A DNA stretch of 64,000 bases, from assembly GCF_000430705.1 (NCBI RefSeq), contig NZ_AUMN01000005.1, forward strand, positions 149,645-213,644, in the 5' to 3' direction. A program made the translations under genes and the position numbers. Under the pieces are notes generated by a model. The model did no database searches. It had not been told where the DNA came from and saw only the letters and a list, made by a program, of their open reading frames with translations. The DNA comes from Arthrobacter castelli DSM 16402. Lineage in GTDB: Bacteria > Actinomycetota > Actinomycetes > Actinomycetales > Micrococcaceae. Shown here one piece after another: positions 25,809 through 34,502 of this stretch (position 1 is the stretch's first letter; each line of letters starts with the position of its first letter).

Positions 25809-26819
25809 ATGAAAGCGAAGTACATCATTCCGTTTTTCGCCAGCACTGCGCTGGTGCTCTCGGGCTGTTCAGGAGGAGGCGCAAATGCCGGTGCCGACGG
25901 TGAAAAAACCTACGAATGGGACATGACGATCACGGTCGGTGAGCAGTCCTCCTGGTACAAGGGCGCGGAGAAGTTCGCCGAAGTGCTTGAAAAGAAGTCC
26001 GACGGCCGGATGCAGCTGAACATCTACACCAACGAGCAACTCTCCGGTGGCGACACGGTCGCCAGCCTCGAACAACTGATCAATGGGGAGAAGGCGTTCT
26101 CGTACCACTCGACAATCATCTACGCGAGTATCGATGAGCGGTTCGGCGCCATAAACGCGCCATTCCTGTATGAAAGCTATGAAGAAGCGGATGCGACGAT
26201 CCAGGCCTCGGCTCTGGATGCGTACAAGAAGCTTGGCGACGATATCGGCGTCGAAGTACTCGGTTTCGGCGAGAGCGGATTCCGGCAGGTCACCAACAAT
26301 GTGCGGCCCATCGACGAACCATCTGACCTGAAGGGCATCAAGATGCGGATTCCTGGCATCACGCTCTTCCAGGACATCTACCAGCAACTGAACGCCAACC
26401 CAGTGACGATGACCTTCTCGGAGGTCTTTACGGCCCTACAGCAGGGCACCATTGACGGCCAGGTGAACCCTTTGGACGTGACGTACTCGTCCGGCCTCAC
26501 CGAAGTGCTGGATTACATGACGATGTGGAACTACGTCTACGATCCTTTGATTCTCGGCATGAACGATGAATTGTATGAATCCCTTCCGGAGAAGGACCAG
26601 AAAATCGTTCAGCAGGCCGCAGAAGCAGCCAACGCTGTCCAGAAGGAGACAAACCGAAGCCGGGAAGAGAGCCAGTTGAAGGACATGAAGGAAAAGATGG
26701 AGGTCATCTCGTTGACGGATCAGCAGCGTGCCGCATTCCGGGAGGCTATGGCTCCGGTTTACGACAAGTACAACTCCATTTGGGGAGCAGAGCTCGCCGA
26801 AGCCGTTCAGCCGAAGTGA
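25809..26819 (+). CDS. dctP: TRAP transporter solute-binding lipoprotein (DctP family)
   Basis: A 336-residue extracytoplasmic binding protein. The N-terminus MKAKYIIPFFASTALVLSGC is a lipoprotein signal with lipobox ending at Cys20. The DctP fold follows, with QVTNNVRPIDEPSDLKGIKM and the conserved arginine in MRIPG that contacts the ligand carboxylate. TRAP systems import organic acids using ion gradients. AAGGAG precedes ATG 25809. It is first in a long co-directional cluster preceded by three GntR operators. The ligand is unknown; acidic sugars or hydroxy acids are typical. Confidence 0.9.
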   Translation: MKAKYIIPFFASTALVLSGCSGGGANAGADGEKTYEWDMTITVGEQSSWYKGAEKFAEVLEKKSDGRMQLNIYTNEQLSGGDTVASLEQLINGEKAFSYHSTIIYASIDERFGAINAPFLYESYEEADATIQASALDAYKKLGDDIGVEVLGFGESGFRQVTNNVRPIDEPSDLKGIKMRIPGITLFQDIYQQLNANPVTMTFSEVFTALQQGTIDGQVNPLDVTYSSGLTEVLDYMTMWNYVYDPLILGMNDELYESLPEKDQKIVQQAAEAANAVQKETNRSREESQLKDMKEKMEVISLTDQQRAAFREAMAPVYDKYNSIWGAELAEAVQPK

Positions 26820-26826
26820 TCCGGTT

Positions 26827-27327
26827 GTGAAACGGATGCAGGCGCTCGACGCAGTCGAAAACACGTTAGCTGTAGCGGCATTCAGCATCGTCAGTGTTGT
26901 CGCATTCTCGAATGTGCTGTCCCGGTATATATTTAACGCTTCGCTGGCCTTGACCACTGAGCTGACCGTCAATCTGGCCGTCCTGCTGACCATGGTGGGA
27001 GCGGCGATCGGGATTCGGGAGGGCAGCCACCTCGGCTTCACCCTGCTGCGGGACAAGGCGACCGGACGGACACATCAAGTGATCGTCGTCGCGGCGGGCC
27101 TGGCTATCGTGCTGTTCTACGTGGCCTTGTTCAAGTTTGGTCTCGACATTTCCCTGGACCAGTTCCGTCGGCAGCAGACAACGCCCGCATTGGGGTTGCC
27201 CATGGGATTGCTGACGGCGGTGGTTCCACTGGGGGCAGTTCTCGGAGTCATCCGGGTTGTCCAAGTAACTATTACCGGTGTCCGTGAAGCGCCTCAGCGC
27301 CGGGTCGTTTCAAGAACGGAGGGATGA
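26827..27327 (+). CDS. dctQ: TRAP transporter small permease (DctQ family)
   Basis: A small membrane protein of about 166 residues with four hydrophobic segments and the DctQ landmarks VVAFSNVLSRYIFNASLALT near the first helix and GIREGSHLGFTLL in the loop. The start is probably GTG 26827 (VKRMQAL), eight bases after the dctP stop, or ATG 26836; both lack a strong ribosome site, which suggests coupling to dctP. It forms the membrane complex with the large permease downstream. Confidence 0.85.
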   Translation: MKRMQALDAVENTLAVAAFSIVSVVAFSNVLSRYIFNASLALTTELTVNLAVLLTMVGAAIGIREGSHLGFTLLRDKATGRTHQVIVVAAGLAIVLFYVALFKFGLDISLDQFRRQQTTPALGLPMGLLTAVVPLGAVLGVIRVVQVTITGVREAPQRRVVSRTEG

Positions 27328-27330
27328 GAA

Positions 27331-28761
27331 ATGGTTGAAGTCGTCCTGTTCGGGACCTTCTTTGTGCTGCTGTTCCTCAGTGTTCCGGTCGCGTTCGCAT
27401 TGGGATTGGCAGCCGTGGCGACGATGGTCTTCGTCGGCGGAATCGACAATCTGGCCGTGATGCCAAATGTCTTCTACTCGTCGCTGTCCTCTGCCACGCT
27501 GTTGGCCATCCCCTTCTTCATCCTGGCGGGCGTCATTATGGAGTACGCGGGCATCTCAAAGCGTCTCATCGACCTGGCAGACGCGTGTGTGGGTCACCGC
27601 AAGCATGGGCTGGCAATGGTCGTCATTATCGCGGCCTTCTTCTTTTCCGCAATCTCCGGCTCAGGTCCGGCGACTGTGGCGGCGATTGGTGCCATTCTCA
27701 TTCCGGCCTTGGTCCGGAATGGTTATTTCAAACATCATGCCGCTGCGATGCTCGCCAGCGCCGGTTCGATGGGCATCATCATCCCTCCGAGCATCACGCT
27801 CATCATCTTCGGTGTGGTGGCCAGCGACTACGAGCGGGTCTCGATCGCGCGCCTCTTCATGGCAGGGGTGATTCCCGGCATCCTGATGGCCTTGGCGCTA
27901 TACATCGCCGCACGGATGATCCCGCGTACCCAGGCGGCTCGTGCCCCGGCACCGGCCGCAGTGGGTGCACTCGACCGCAGCGGGGGAGGATCTTCAGGAT
28001 TATCCGGCGGCAGCGGGGAACGCCTGCATCCGGGTGAGAAAGAGGAAATCGAAAAACTGGCAGCCCACGGCGCCCAGCAGGCCGGACGTGCACCCCTCGG
28101 AGATATCGCCAAGAGGTTCGTCAACGCCATCCCGGGACTGCTGGTCCCCGTCATCATCCTCGGCGGCATCTACGGTGGTGTCTTCACCCCCACAGAATCC
28201 GCAGTGGTGGCAGCTTTCTACGCACTGGCGGTGGGGCTGTTCTTCTACCGGGAAATCAAACCGGGCTCCCTCGGCAAGATCTTCATCACCTCGGCCGTGC
28301 AGTCTTCGGTGGTGATGATCATTGTGGGATGCGCATCGATCTTCGCCTACGTCATTACCTCTGAACGGGTTGCCCAGCATGTGTCGGACGCAATCCTGGG
28401 CATTACCGACAATCGCGTGGTCATTATGATCCTGGTGCTGGTGCTGCTGCTTATTGCCGGGGCCTTTATCGATGCGATCTCAGCGCTGTTCCTGTTCATC
28501 CCGATCTTCGTGCCGATCCTGCTGTCCCTGGGATACGACATCACCACCATCGGCGTGATGATGACAGTGAACCTGGCCATCGGCCTGATTACACCACCGG
28601 TCGGGGTCAACCTCTTCGTCGCCGCCGGCATTGCGAAGACTCCATTGACGGGCGTCTCCAAGGGGGCTGTTCCATTCCTCATTGCGGCCCTCACAGTGCT
28701 GCTGCTGATTGCCTTCATTCCGGGCCTGTCCAACTGGCTGCCGGATCTGCTGGGCATGTAG
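27331..28761 (+). CDS. dctM: TRAP transporter large permease (DctM family)
   Basis: A 476-residue large subunit with 12-13 hydrophobic segments and DctM motifs (IPFFILAGVIMEYAG, SGSGPATVAAIG, GIIIPPSI, LITPPVGVN). It starts three bases after the DctQ stop. Between helices, about residues 203-255, is an unusually long Gly/Ser/Ala-rich and charged insert (GGGSSGLSGGSG and EKEEIEKLAAH), roughly 50 residues more than the family norm. That loop is probably cytoplasmic and may be a flexible linker. Confidence 0.9.
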   Translation: MVEVVLFGTFFVLLFLSVPVAFALGLAAVATMVFVGGIDNLAVMPNVFYSSLSSATLLAIPFFILAGVIMEYAGISKRLIDLADACVGHRKHGLAMVVIIAAFFFSAISGSGPATVAAIGAILIPALVRNGYFKHHAAAMLASAGSMGIIIPPSITLIIFGVVASDYERVSIARLFMAGVIPGILMALALYIAARMIPRTQAARAPAPAAVGALDRSGGGSSGLSGGSGERLHPGEKEEIEKLAAHGAQQAGRAPLGDIAKRFVNAIPGLLVPVIILGGIYGGVFTPTESAVVAAFYALAVGLFFYREIKPGSLGKIFITSAVQSSVVMIIVGCASIFAYVITSERVAQHVSDAILGITDNRVVIMILVLVLLLIAGAFIDAISALFLFIPIFVPILLSLGYDITTIGVMMTVNLAIGLITPPVGVNLFVAAGIAKTPLTGVSKGAVPFLIAALTVLLLIAFIPGLSNWLPDLLGM

Positions 28762-28789
28762 TCCTCCAAGCAGAAAGAGAGAACTCACT

Positions 28790-29554
28790 ATGACTGAACA
28801 ACTGACCGGACTGGTCTCGCTGGTTACCGGTGCCGCCCAGGGAATCGGGGCGGAGATTGCCCACAGCCTCGCAGACCGAGGCGCCGCCGTCGTCTTGGTC
28901 GATATCCAGGAACCAACAGAAGTCGTGGCTAAGATCCGGGAGAACCTCCCGGCAGCGCGAGTGGAAGGACGTGCTGTCGATGTCCGCGACGAGTCCGCGG
29001 TGAAGGAAGCCGTTGGCTGGACGGTTTCCACTTTCGGCCGGATCGACGTCGTGGTTAATAACGCCGGCACCTGCGCCCGCCTCGGACTGGACGAGATGAC
29101 AGGAGAAATGTGGCAGCGCGATCTGGACACCAACCTGAAGGGCACTTTCCTGTTCACCCGGCACGCTATCCACCCGCATATGGCGGCCCAAGGGACAGGA
29201 TCGATTGTCAACGTCAGCTCGATCTCCGGGATCATGGGCGGCCCGCTGTCGTCTGGAGAAGATGCAAGTCGTTCAGGTCCGGCCTACGCCGCGTCGAAGG
29301 GCGGAGTCATTGCACTCACCAAGTGGGTGGCCAAAGAAGTCGGGCATCTGGGCATTACGTGTAATTCCGTCGCGCCGGGACCGGTCGAGACGCCGATGAC
29401 AAGCTCGGTCGCCTATGACTTCAGCAATCAACCCATCAAACGAATGGGCACTCCCGCCGATATCGCCGAAGCGGTGGCGTATCTGGCCTCTCCCGGCGCC
29501 TCCTTTGTCACCGGGCAAGTGCTGAAGGTGTGTGGCGGATCGGCCATCGGATAG
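28790..29554 (+). CDS. Short-chain dehydrogenase/reductase
   Basis: A 254-residue classical SDR: TGAAQGIG cofactor motif (about 14-21), NNAG, Ser-Tyr-Lys catalytic set in NVSSISGIMG and AYAASKGGV, and a PVETPMTS tail. ATG 28790 begins MTEQLTGLVSLVTG as in the family; GAGAG lies upstream. It likely oxidises a hydroxyl of the compound imported by the TRAP system, supplying a 2-oxo or diketone substrate for the E1 enzyme further down. The substrate is inferred, not shown. Confidence 0.85.
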   Translation: MTEQLTGLVSLVTGAAQGIGAEIAHSLADRGAAVVLVDIQEPTEVVAKIRENLPAARVEGRAVDVRDESAVKEAVGWTVSTFGRIDVVVNNAGTCARLGLDEMTGEMWQRDLDTNLKGTFLFTRHAIHPHMAAQGTGSIVNVSSISGIMGGPLSSGEDASRSGPAYAASKGGVIALTKWVAKEVGHLGITCNSVAPGPVETPMTSSVAYDFSNQPIKRMGTPADIAEAVAYLASPGASFVTGQVLKVCGGSAIG

Positions 29555-29574
29555 CGGCGTCGAAAGGACAACCA

Positions 29575-30528
29575 ATGCACATTACCCATCCCGGGCCACA
29601 GCATGAGAGCCGGTTGCAGTCGGTCAAGGGCACATCCACGACGACGATCGGGCAACTGCCCGGTGGCGGACGGCTGCTGGACGAACTCCATGAGCTGTTG
29701 GCGGCCGGGGGATACCGGTCCGGAATCGCCGAATTGCTGGGCGGGACGCTGGACCCGATCGATTACTGCGTTCCGGCCGAAGGCCGGTCCGGACGAAGCG
29801 TCAGCTACAGCGAAAGCCGCACGTCCGGACCGGGCGAGGTGATTTTTGGAACGGCCGTGCTTGGGCGGCGTGATGGCAAGCCGTTCATGCATTGCCACTG
29901 TATTTGGCGTACATCCGGCGGCGGCTTGGCCGCTGGACATCTGTGGCCGGAGACGCTTACCAGCGCCCCGGCGCCGTCCGTCGCCTTGATCGGTCTGGAC
30001 GGTATCGAACTGACAAGCTCCGATTGCGAGGAGACGCTCCTTCCTGTTTTCACCCCTCAAACCGGAGATGGAGGAGAAACGATGGAATCCGATACGGCAC
30101 ACCCCGCCCATCGGACTGTCATGGCCAGAGTGTTGCCCAACGAGGACATCACACAGGCCGTGGAACGGATCTGCAATGACAACGAGTTCGCCACGGCGAT
30201 TGTCCGTGGCGGCACGGGCAGCCTGGTCGGTGCGGTATTCGAGCCTCACCACGGTGGGCCGCCAACCCGGGTGGACGGTCCCGCCACCGAAGTGGTCACA
30301 CTGGTCGGCCACTATGCACTGGACGAGCGAGGCCGGCCCGGCGTGCATTTGAGCTGCTCACTGGTGGACAAGTACGGAAACGTGCACGCCGGAAGGCTGA
30401 TCCCCGGAGCAAACCAGGTATCAGTCACTTTCGAACTCGTGGTTCAGGAAATCGATCCCACGAACCTCCCGGCCGAAGCCGGGCACCCTGCAGCGTCTAC
30501 AGACGCGACACATCAAAAGGAGAAGTAG
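29575..30528 (+). CDS. Double PPC/DUF296-domain protein
   Basis: A 317-residue protein with two copies of the PPC (DUF296) fold, about 30-150 and 175-295. The first has His106, His108 (FMHCHCIW) and His122 (AAGHLWPET), the metal-ligand pattern of PPC proteins; the second has the RGGTGSLVG strand (Arg211) and HLSCSLVDKYG and HAGRL, with some histidines lost. PPC domains occur in plant AT-hook proteins, but bacterial ones lack the DNA-binding hook and their role is unknown. Lying between an SDR and the lipoyl/E1 genes, it may be an enzyme of this pathway. Confidence 0.75.
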   Translation: MHITHPGPQHESRLQSVKGTSTTTIGQLPGGGRLLDELHELLAAGGYRSGIAELLGGTLDPIDYCVPAEGRSGRSVSYSESRTSGPGEVIFGTAVLGRRDGKPFMHCHCIWRTSGGGLAAGHLWPETLTSAPAPSVALIGLDGIELTSSDCEETLLPVFTPQTGDGGETMESDTAHPAHRTVMARVLPNEDITQAVERICNDNEFATAIVRGGTGSLVGAVFEPHHGGPPTRVDGPATEVVTLVGHYALDERGRPGVHLSCSLVDKYGNVHAGRLIPGANQVSVTFELVVQEIDPTNLPAEAGHPAASTDATHQKEK

Positions 30529-30756
30529 ATGAATATCTTTCTTACCGCAGAAACCCTGGGGGAGGAAACAGAAGCAGACCTCGTCGATTGGCTCGTCAGC
30601 GACGGCGCAAGCGTGGCGCAAGGCGAAGCCTTGTGCCAGATCGAAACATCAAAAACCACCAGCGAGTTTGAGGCTCCGGCCAGCGGACGAATCACCCTGC
30701 ACGCCGAAGAAGGCGATGTGGTTGAGCTCGACACCGTCATCGCGGTCATCGAGTAA
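30529..30756 (+). CDS. Stand-alone lipoyl-domain protein
   Basis: A 75-residue protein that is a single biotinyl/lipoyl domain: IFLTAETLGEETEADLVDWL at the start, the modification loop QIETSKTTSEF with Lys42 as the likely lipoylation site, and the matching C-terminal half (GRITLHAEEGDVV). In 2-oxo acid dehydrogenases this domain is normally fused to the E2 acyltransferase; here the E2 core is absent. It starts one base after the PPC gene stop and is followed ten bases on by E1 alpha, so it should be the acyl carrier for that E1. Confidence 0.85.
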   Translation: MNIFLTAETLGEETEADLVDWLVSDGASVAQGEALCQIETSKTTSEFEAPASGRITLHAEEGDVVELDTVIAVIE

Positions 30757-30766
30757 AGGAGGAGCT

Positions 30767-31747
30767 GTGCAGGAATTCGATCAAAGACGGCAGGGGCTGT
30801 CGGGCCTGAAGACAATGGCAATGATCCGTGCGTTCGAAAGCCGGATGCCGGTGCTGTCCGAAGAGCGGTTAATCCGCGGTTCCACCCACCCGTCAGCGGG
30901 TATGGAAGCTGTAGCCACGGGTGTTTCGCTCGCACTGGGGCCTCAAGACTCGATTGCGTCCAACCACCGCGGCCATGCACACTGCCTCGCCCGCGGCTCC
31001 GACCCCGGCCGCACCATGGCCGAGATTCTCGGACGCCGCGACGGATACGGCGGAGGCAAGGGCGGGTCGATGCACATCGGCGTTGCTGAACTTGGCATCC
31101 TCGGCACCAACGGAATCGTCGGTGCCGGGATCGGATTGGCAACCGGCGCCGCCCTGGCAGCCCAGATGCAGGGCTCCGATGCGGTGTCCGTCGTCTATTT
31201 CGGCGACGGCGCTGCCAACCAGGGTGTGTTGGCCGAAGCTCTTAATCTGGCGGCGATTTGGAAGCTTCCGGTGCTGTTCGTCTGCGAAAACAACCACTAC
31301 GCGCAGTCGGCTTCGATCGAGGAAATGATTGCCCAACCGGATCTCAAGCAACGGGGGCTGGCGTACGGAGTCCCGTCTGTCGACGTCGACGGCATGAGCT
31401 TGGGGGACACTTTCACTGCCGCGGCCGAAGGCGTGGAGCGGGCGCGAAGTGGTTCCGGCCCGACGCTTATCATCGCCGACACCTATCGCTACCTCGGGCA
31501 CATGGCCGGGGACACCGAGATCTACCGAAACCAGGTCGAAGTGGAGCAGTGGCAGGCTAAAGACCCGATCGCGCGCCTGGTCTCACAACTGCTGGAGGCA
31601 GGGGTCATAACGACCTCGGACTGGGAAGACATTCAGGAGGAAGCGTCCCGGGTCGTGCAGGAGGCTGAAGAGTTCGCGCGGAATTCGCCATTCCCCGATG
31701 CCTCTGACGCCACGCAAGACGTCTACTCGAAGGGAGTGCCGGCATGA
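30767..31747 (+). CDS. Thiamine-diphosphate E1 alpha subunit (acetoin/2-oxo acid dehydrogenase type)
   Basis: A 326-residue E1 alpha. The start is GTG 30767, preceded by AAAGGAGG; further upstream codons lie in the lipoyl gene. The TPP/Mg motif is GDG at 146-148 and NN at 175-176 (FGDGAANQG, CENNHYAQS), and the phosphorylation-type loops are as in acetoin dehydrogenase AcoA. It works as a heterotetramer with the beta subunit encoded next (4-base overlap). It would decarboxylate a 2-oxo acid or cleave an acetoin-like diketone onto TPP and hand the acyl unit to the lipoyl protein. Confidence 0.9.
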   Translation: MQEFDQRRQGLSGLKTMAMIRAFESRMPVLSEERLIRGSTHPSAGMEAVATGVSLALGPQDSIASNHRGHAHCLARGSDPGRTMAEILGRRDGYGGGKGGSMHIGVAELGILGTNGIVGAGIGLATGAALAAQMQGSDAVSVVYFGDGAANQGVLAEALNLAAIWKLPVLFVCENNHYAQSASIEEMIAQPDLKQRGLAYGVPSVDVDGMSLGDTFTAAAEGVERARSGSGPTLIIADTYRYLGHMAGDTEIYRNQVEVEQWQAKDPIARLVSQLLEAGVITTSDWEDIQEEASRVVQEAEEFARNSPFPDASDATQDVYSKGVPA

Positions 31748-32742
31748 CCACCAAGAACTTGACGACCTGGCGGGCGCTGAACACCGCGCTCAAGGACATT
31801 CTGCAGGAGACCCCGGAGTCGCTTGTGATGGGTGAAGACATCACAACGTGGGGCACCGGGGGTGGAATCTACGGCGTCACCCGGAAGCTCTTCGACGAAT
31901 TCGGAGCGGAGCGGGTTCGGGATACACCGATCTCTGAAGAAGTGTTGATCTCCACGGCCGTAGGTGCCGCGATGCGGGGCAGCAGGCCGATCCTGGAGAT
32001 CATGTACTCCGACTTCACCCTCCTCGGCTTTGACGGAATCATCAACCAGGCAGCGAAGAGCCGGTACATGTTCGGCGGTCAGTTCGACTGTCCACTGGTC
32101 ATCCGCACCAACGGCGGCTCAGGCGTTGGCAAGGCGGGCCAGCATTCACAGTCGTTGGAGACGCTGTTCGCCCATATTCCGGGGCTGGAGGTTGCGGTTC
32201 CGGCGACACCAGCGGACGCGTACGGGTTGCTGCGCACCGCGGAGAGGAGCAGCAACCCCACCATCTTCCTCGAACACAAGAATCTGTACTACGACAAGGG
32301 AGCCGTGGACTTCGAGCCAGTCCCATTCGGCCGGGCAAGGGTCGCCAGGGAGGGCACTGATCTCACGGTGGTGGCAACGCAGCAAATGCTGACCCGTTCG
32401 CTTGCTGCGGCGGAAAGGTTGCAGGCGGAGCATGGGATCAATGCCGAAGTCATCGATCCACGCACTCTCTATCCGTTCGATATGGAAACGGTGTTGGGTT
32501 CAGTCCGGAAAACCCGGCATCTCATGGTGGCCCATGAAGCAGTCCGCGACTACGGATGGGGCGCGGAAGTCTCGTCGTCCGTCGTCGAACAGGCCTGGGA
32601 AGAACTCGATGCTCCACCGGTACGGCTGGGAAGTGCACGCACGCCCATTCCATACAGTGAACCGTTGGAGAGCGCAGTAGTGCCCGGCGTCGATGAAATT
32701 CTCACCGCGATGCGGAAGGTCCGCACCGCCATAGCGGCGTAG
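31744..32742 (+). CDS. Thiamine-diphosphate E1 beta subunit (transketolase-like)
   Basis: A 332-residue E1 beta with the pyrimidine-binding domain (VMGEDITTWGTGGGIYGVTR; the catalytic Glu-type region TPISEEVL) and the C-terminal transketolase domain (VIDPRTLYPFD, HEAVRDYGWGAEV). Its ATG overlaps the alpha stop by 4 bases. Similar pairs drive acetoin dehydrogenase and branched-chain 2-oxo acid dehydrogenase. A large hairpin follows at 32754, after which the second SDR begins. Confidence 0.9.
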   Translation: MTTKNLTTWRALNTALKDILQETPESLVMGEDITTWGTGGGIYGVTRKLFDEFGAERVRDTPISEEVLISTAVGAAMRGSRPILEIMYSDFTLLGFDGIINQAAKSRYMFGGQFDCPLVIRTNGGSGVGKAGQHSQSLETLFAHIPGLEVAVPATPADAYGLLRTAERSSNPTIFLEHKNLYYDKGAVDFEPVPFGRARVAREGTDLTVVATQQMLTRSLAAAERLQAEHGINAEVIDPRTLYPFDMETVLGSVRKTRHLMVAHEAVRDYGWGAEVSSSVVEQAWEELDAPPVRLGSARTPIPYSEPLESAVVPGVDEILTAMRKVRTAIAA

Positions 32743-32753
32743 CAATAAGTGTT

Positions 32754-32799
32754 GCGGGCCTCGTTCCAATGCGGCAGACCACATTGGGACGAGGCCCGC
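32754..32799 (+). terminator. Long hairpin between E1 beta and the second SDR
   Basis: GCGGGCCTCGTTCCAATG (32754-32771) pairs with CATTGGGACGAGGCCCGC (32782-32799): 18 bp with a single G-U pair and a 10-base loop. There is no T-run. It may stop part of the transcription or mark an mRNA processing point within the cluster. Confidence 0.6.
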
Positions 32800-32819
32800 G
32801 ATGACGAGTAAGGAGGGTC

Positions 32820-33635
32820 ATGGGACAGAGGATGGCGGGCAAGACCGTCCTGCTATTCGGCGGAGGATCGCGATCCGGCGCCACCAATAATGGGATCGCA
32901 GCGGCTCTGACCTACGCCCGGGAAGACGCCGCGGTATTCATCGTCGACAACGACGCCGTTGCTCTTCAGGACGGTCTCACCCGGCTGAGGGCAGAACAAC
33001 CTTCCGCGAGGACCAATGGGACAAAAGCGGACGTCACCGACAGCTCCGCCATCAAGGCTGCCGTAGAGGCGTGCGCCGCCGACGTCGGAACACCCGATGT
33101 GTTGCACAACAACGTCGGAATTGCGCCAATGGGCGGGCCTCTGGAGATGACGGAGGAGGAATGGGACAAGGTTATGTCGGCGAACCTGTCCAGCGCTTTT
33201 CTCACCACCAAACATGTGTTGCCGTACCTGCTGGAGACCGGCGGCGCCATCGTCAACATCGCATCGATCGGAGGAATCAGGCACCTGGGCTACAACTATC
33301 CCGGATATGCGGCATCCAAGGCAGGGCTGATCCAGTTCACCCGGAATATTGCTGTGGAATACGCAAACCGCGGAGTGCGGGCCAATTGCGTGGCGCCGGG
33401 TTTTATCGAAACCCCGATGATGTACCAGCAGATTGCGGAAAACTACGACTCAGTTGAACAAATGCGCCGGATGCGGAACAGGGCCAGCCCAACCGGTGCC
33501 ATGGGCGACTCGTTCGACGTGGCCAATGCAGCATTATTCCTCGCCTCCGACGAAGCCAAGTACATCAATGGGGTGTGCCTGCCGGTCGACGGGGGACTGA
33601 TACATTCAGTTCCAAACGCCAGCCAGGCGTTGTAG
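32820..33635 (+). CDS. Short-chain dehydrogenase/reductase
   Basis: A 271-residue SDR with a slightly altered cofactor loop (LLFGGGSRSGATNNGIAAAL), NNVG in place of NNAG, and the Ser-Tyr-Lys set in NIASIGGIRHLGYNYPGYAA and SKAGL. An AAGGAGGG site precedes ATG 32820; ATG 32832 is an alternative. It follows the E1 genes after a hairpin. Being a second, different SDR in the cluster, it may work at another oxidation step of the same compound. Confidence 0.85.
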   Translation: MGQRMAGKTVLLFGGGSRSGATNNGIAAALTYAREDAAVFIVDNDAVALQDGLTRLRAEQPSARTNGTKADVTDSSAIKAAVEACAADVGTPDVLHNNVGIAPMGGPLEMTEEEWDKVMSANLSSAFLTTKHVLPYLLETGGAIVNIASIGGIRHLGYNYPGYAASKAGLIQFTRNIAVEYANRGVRANCVAPGFIETPMMYQQIAENYDSVEQMRRMRNRASPTGAMGDSFDVANAALFLASDEAKYINGVCLPVDGGLIHSVPNASQAL

Positions 33636-33684
33636 ATGGCATTGGTTCATGCCAATGACTGCGGCGTCACTGACGGGAGGTCTA

Positions 33685-34416
33685 ATGACGATGAGTGGAC
33701 AAGATGGCACTGAACTAATCCCGGGCAAGGATCCCATCACCCATGCCCTGGTCAAGCAGATTAAGGATATGAAACCGGGCGACAGGTTACTGAGCGAGCG
33801 TGAGCTGGCCGAAGACCTGGGGGTCAGCCGTACTGCCCTGCGTGACCGGGTGGGCAGGCTTCAATCGATGGGAATACTGGAGCGCCGCGGCCGCGCGGGG
33901 ACCTTTGTCGTAGGGCTGCGGCCGGAGACGATCAGTGAGGTTCTGATGCTCGGGCTCATGGCTTCCGATCTGACAGTTGAATCTATTGTTACGGTTCGAG
34001 TCGCCCTCGAGCGACAAGCGGCAATCGAAGCTGCCGGCAGCCACGACCATGTCAGCATCGCTCACATGGCCGTGGCGGTCGACTCGATGGAAGCCACCGA
34101 CGACGGCGAACGGCTGCGGCAGGCGGACTTGGACTTCCACCAGGCGCTGTTTGAGGCATCCGGGTCAAAAGCCCTGCAATTCTTCTCCCAGGTGCTGTCC
34201 CAGGTACTTGCCGAAACCATCCAGAGTTTGAGCTTGAGCAAGGATCGACTGACTATGCGCAAGGTTCACCGCGACATACTGGAGGCTGTCCAGGCACAAG
34301 ACCACGATGCCGTTCTCGCCGCCATCGATCAGCACTTCGAATGGCTGGATGTACTCCTTGCCGAAAATAAATCGGGCGGGGAATCGGGGGCGGAGAATGT
34401 GGCGCCGGCGAGCTAG
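33685..34416 (+). CDS. GntR-family regulator, FCD (FadR) subfamily
   Basis: A 243-residue regulator: winged-helix DNA-binding domain about 14-85 (GDRLLSERELAEDLGVSRTA) and a helical FCD ligand domain to residue 225 with the Asp/His metal-site pattern (RQADLDFHQALFEASG). ATG 33685 follows GGGAGGT; the earlier ATG at 33649 has no such site. It closes the TRAP/SDR/E1 cluster and is the obvious candidate to bind the three TGGTNNACCA sites at 25630-25681, with a pathway acid as effector. Confidence 0.9.
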   Translation: MTMSGQDGTELIPGKDPITHALVKQIKDMKPGDRLLSERELAEDLGVSRTALRDRVGRLQSMGILERRGRAGTFVVGLRPETISEVLMLGLMASDLTVESIVTVRVALERQAAIEAAGSHDHVSIAHMAVAVDSMEATDDGERLRQADLDFHQALFEASGSKALQFFSQVLSQVLAETIQSLSLSKDRLTMRKVHRDILEAVQAQDHDAVLAAIDQHFEWLDVLLAENKSGGESGAENVAPAS

Positions 34417-34502
34417 CCTTGGCGACGACCGCGGCCGCTGAGGACATGGCCTTTCGCGACGGTCAAGACCCGTGTGCGGACATGGAGCACGACCACCACG
34501 GG

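Noticed and set aside
30668..30766. N-terminal extension of E1 alpha into the lipoyl gene
   Set aside because: It is the lipoyl gene in another frame; GTG 30767 has AAAGGAGG before it.
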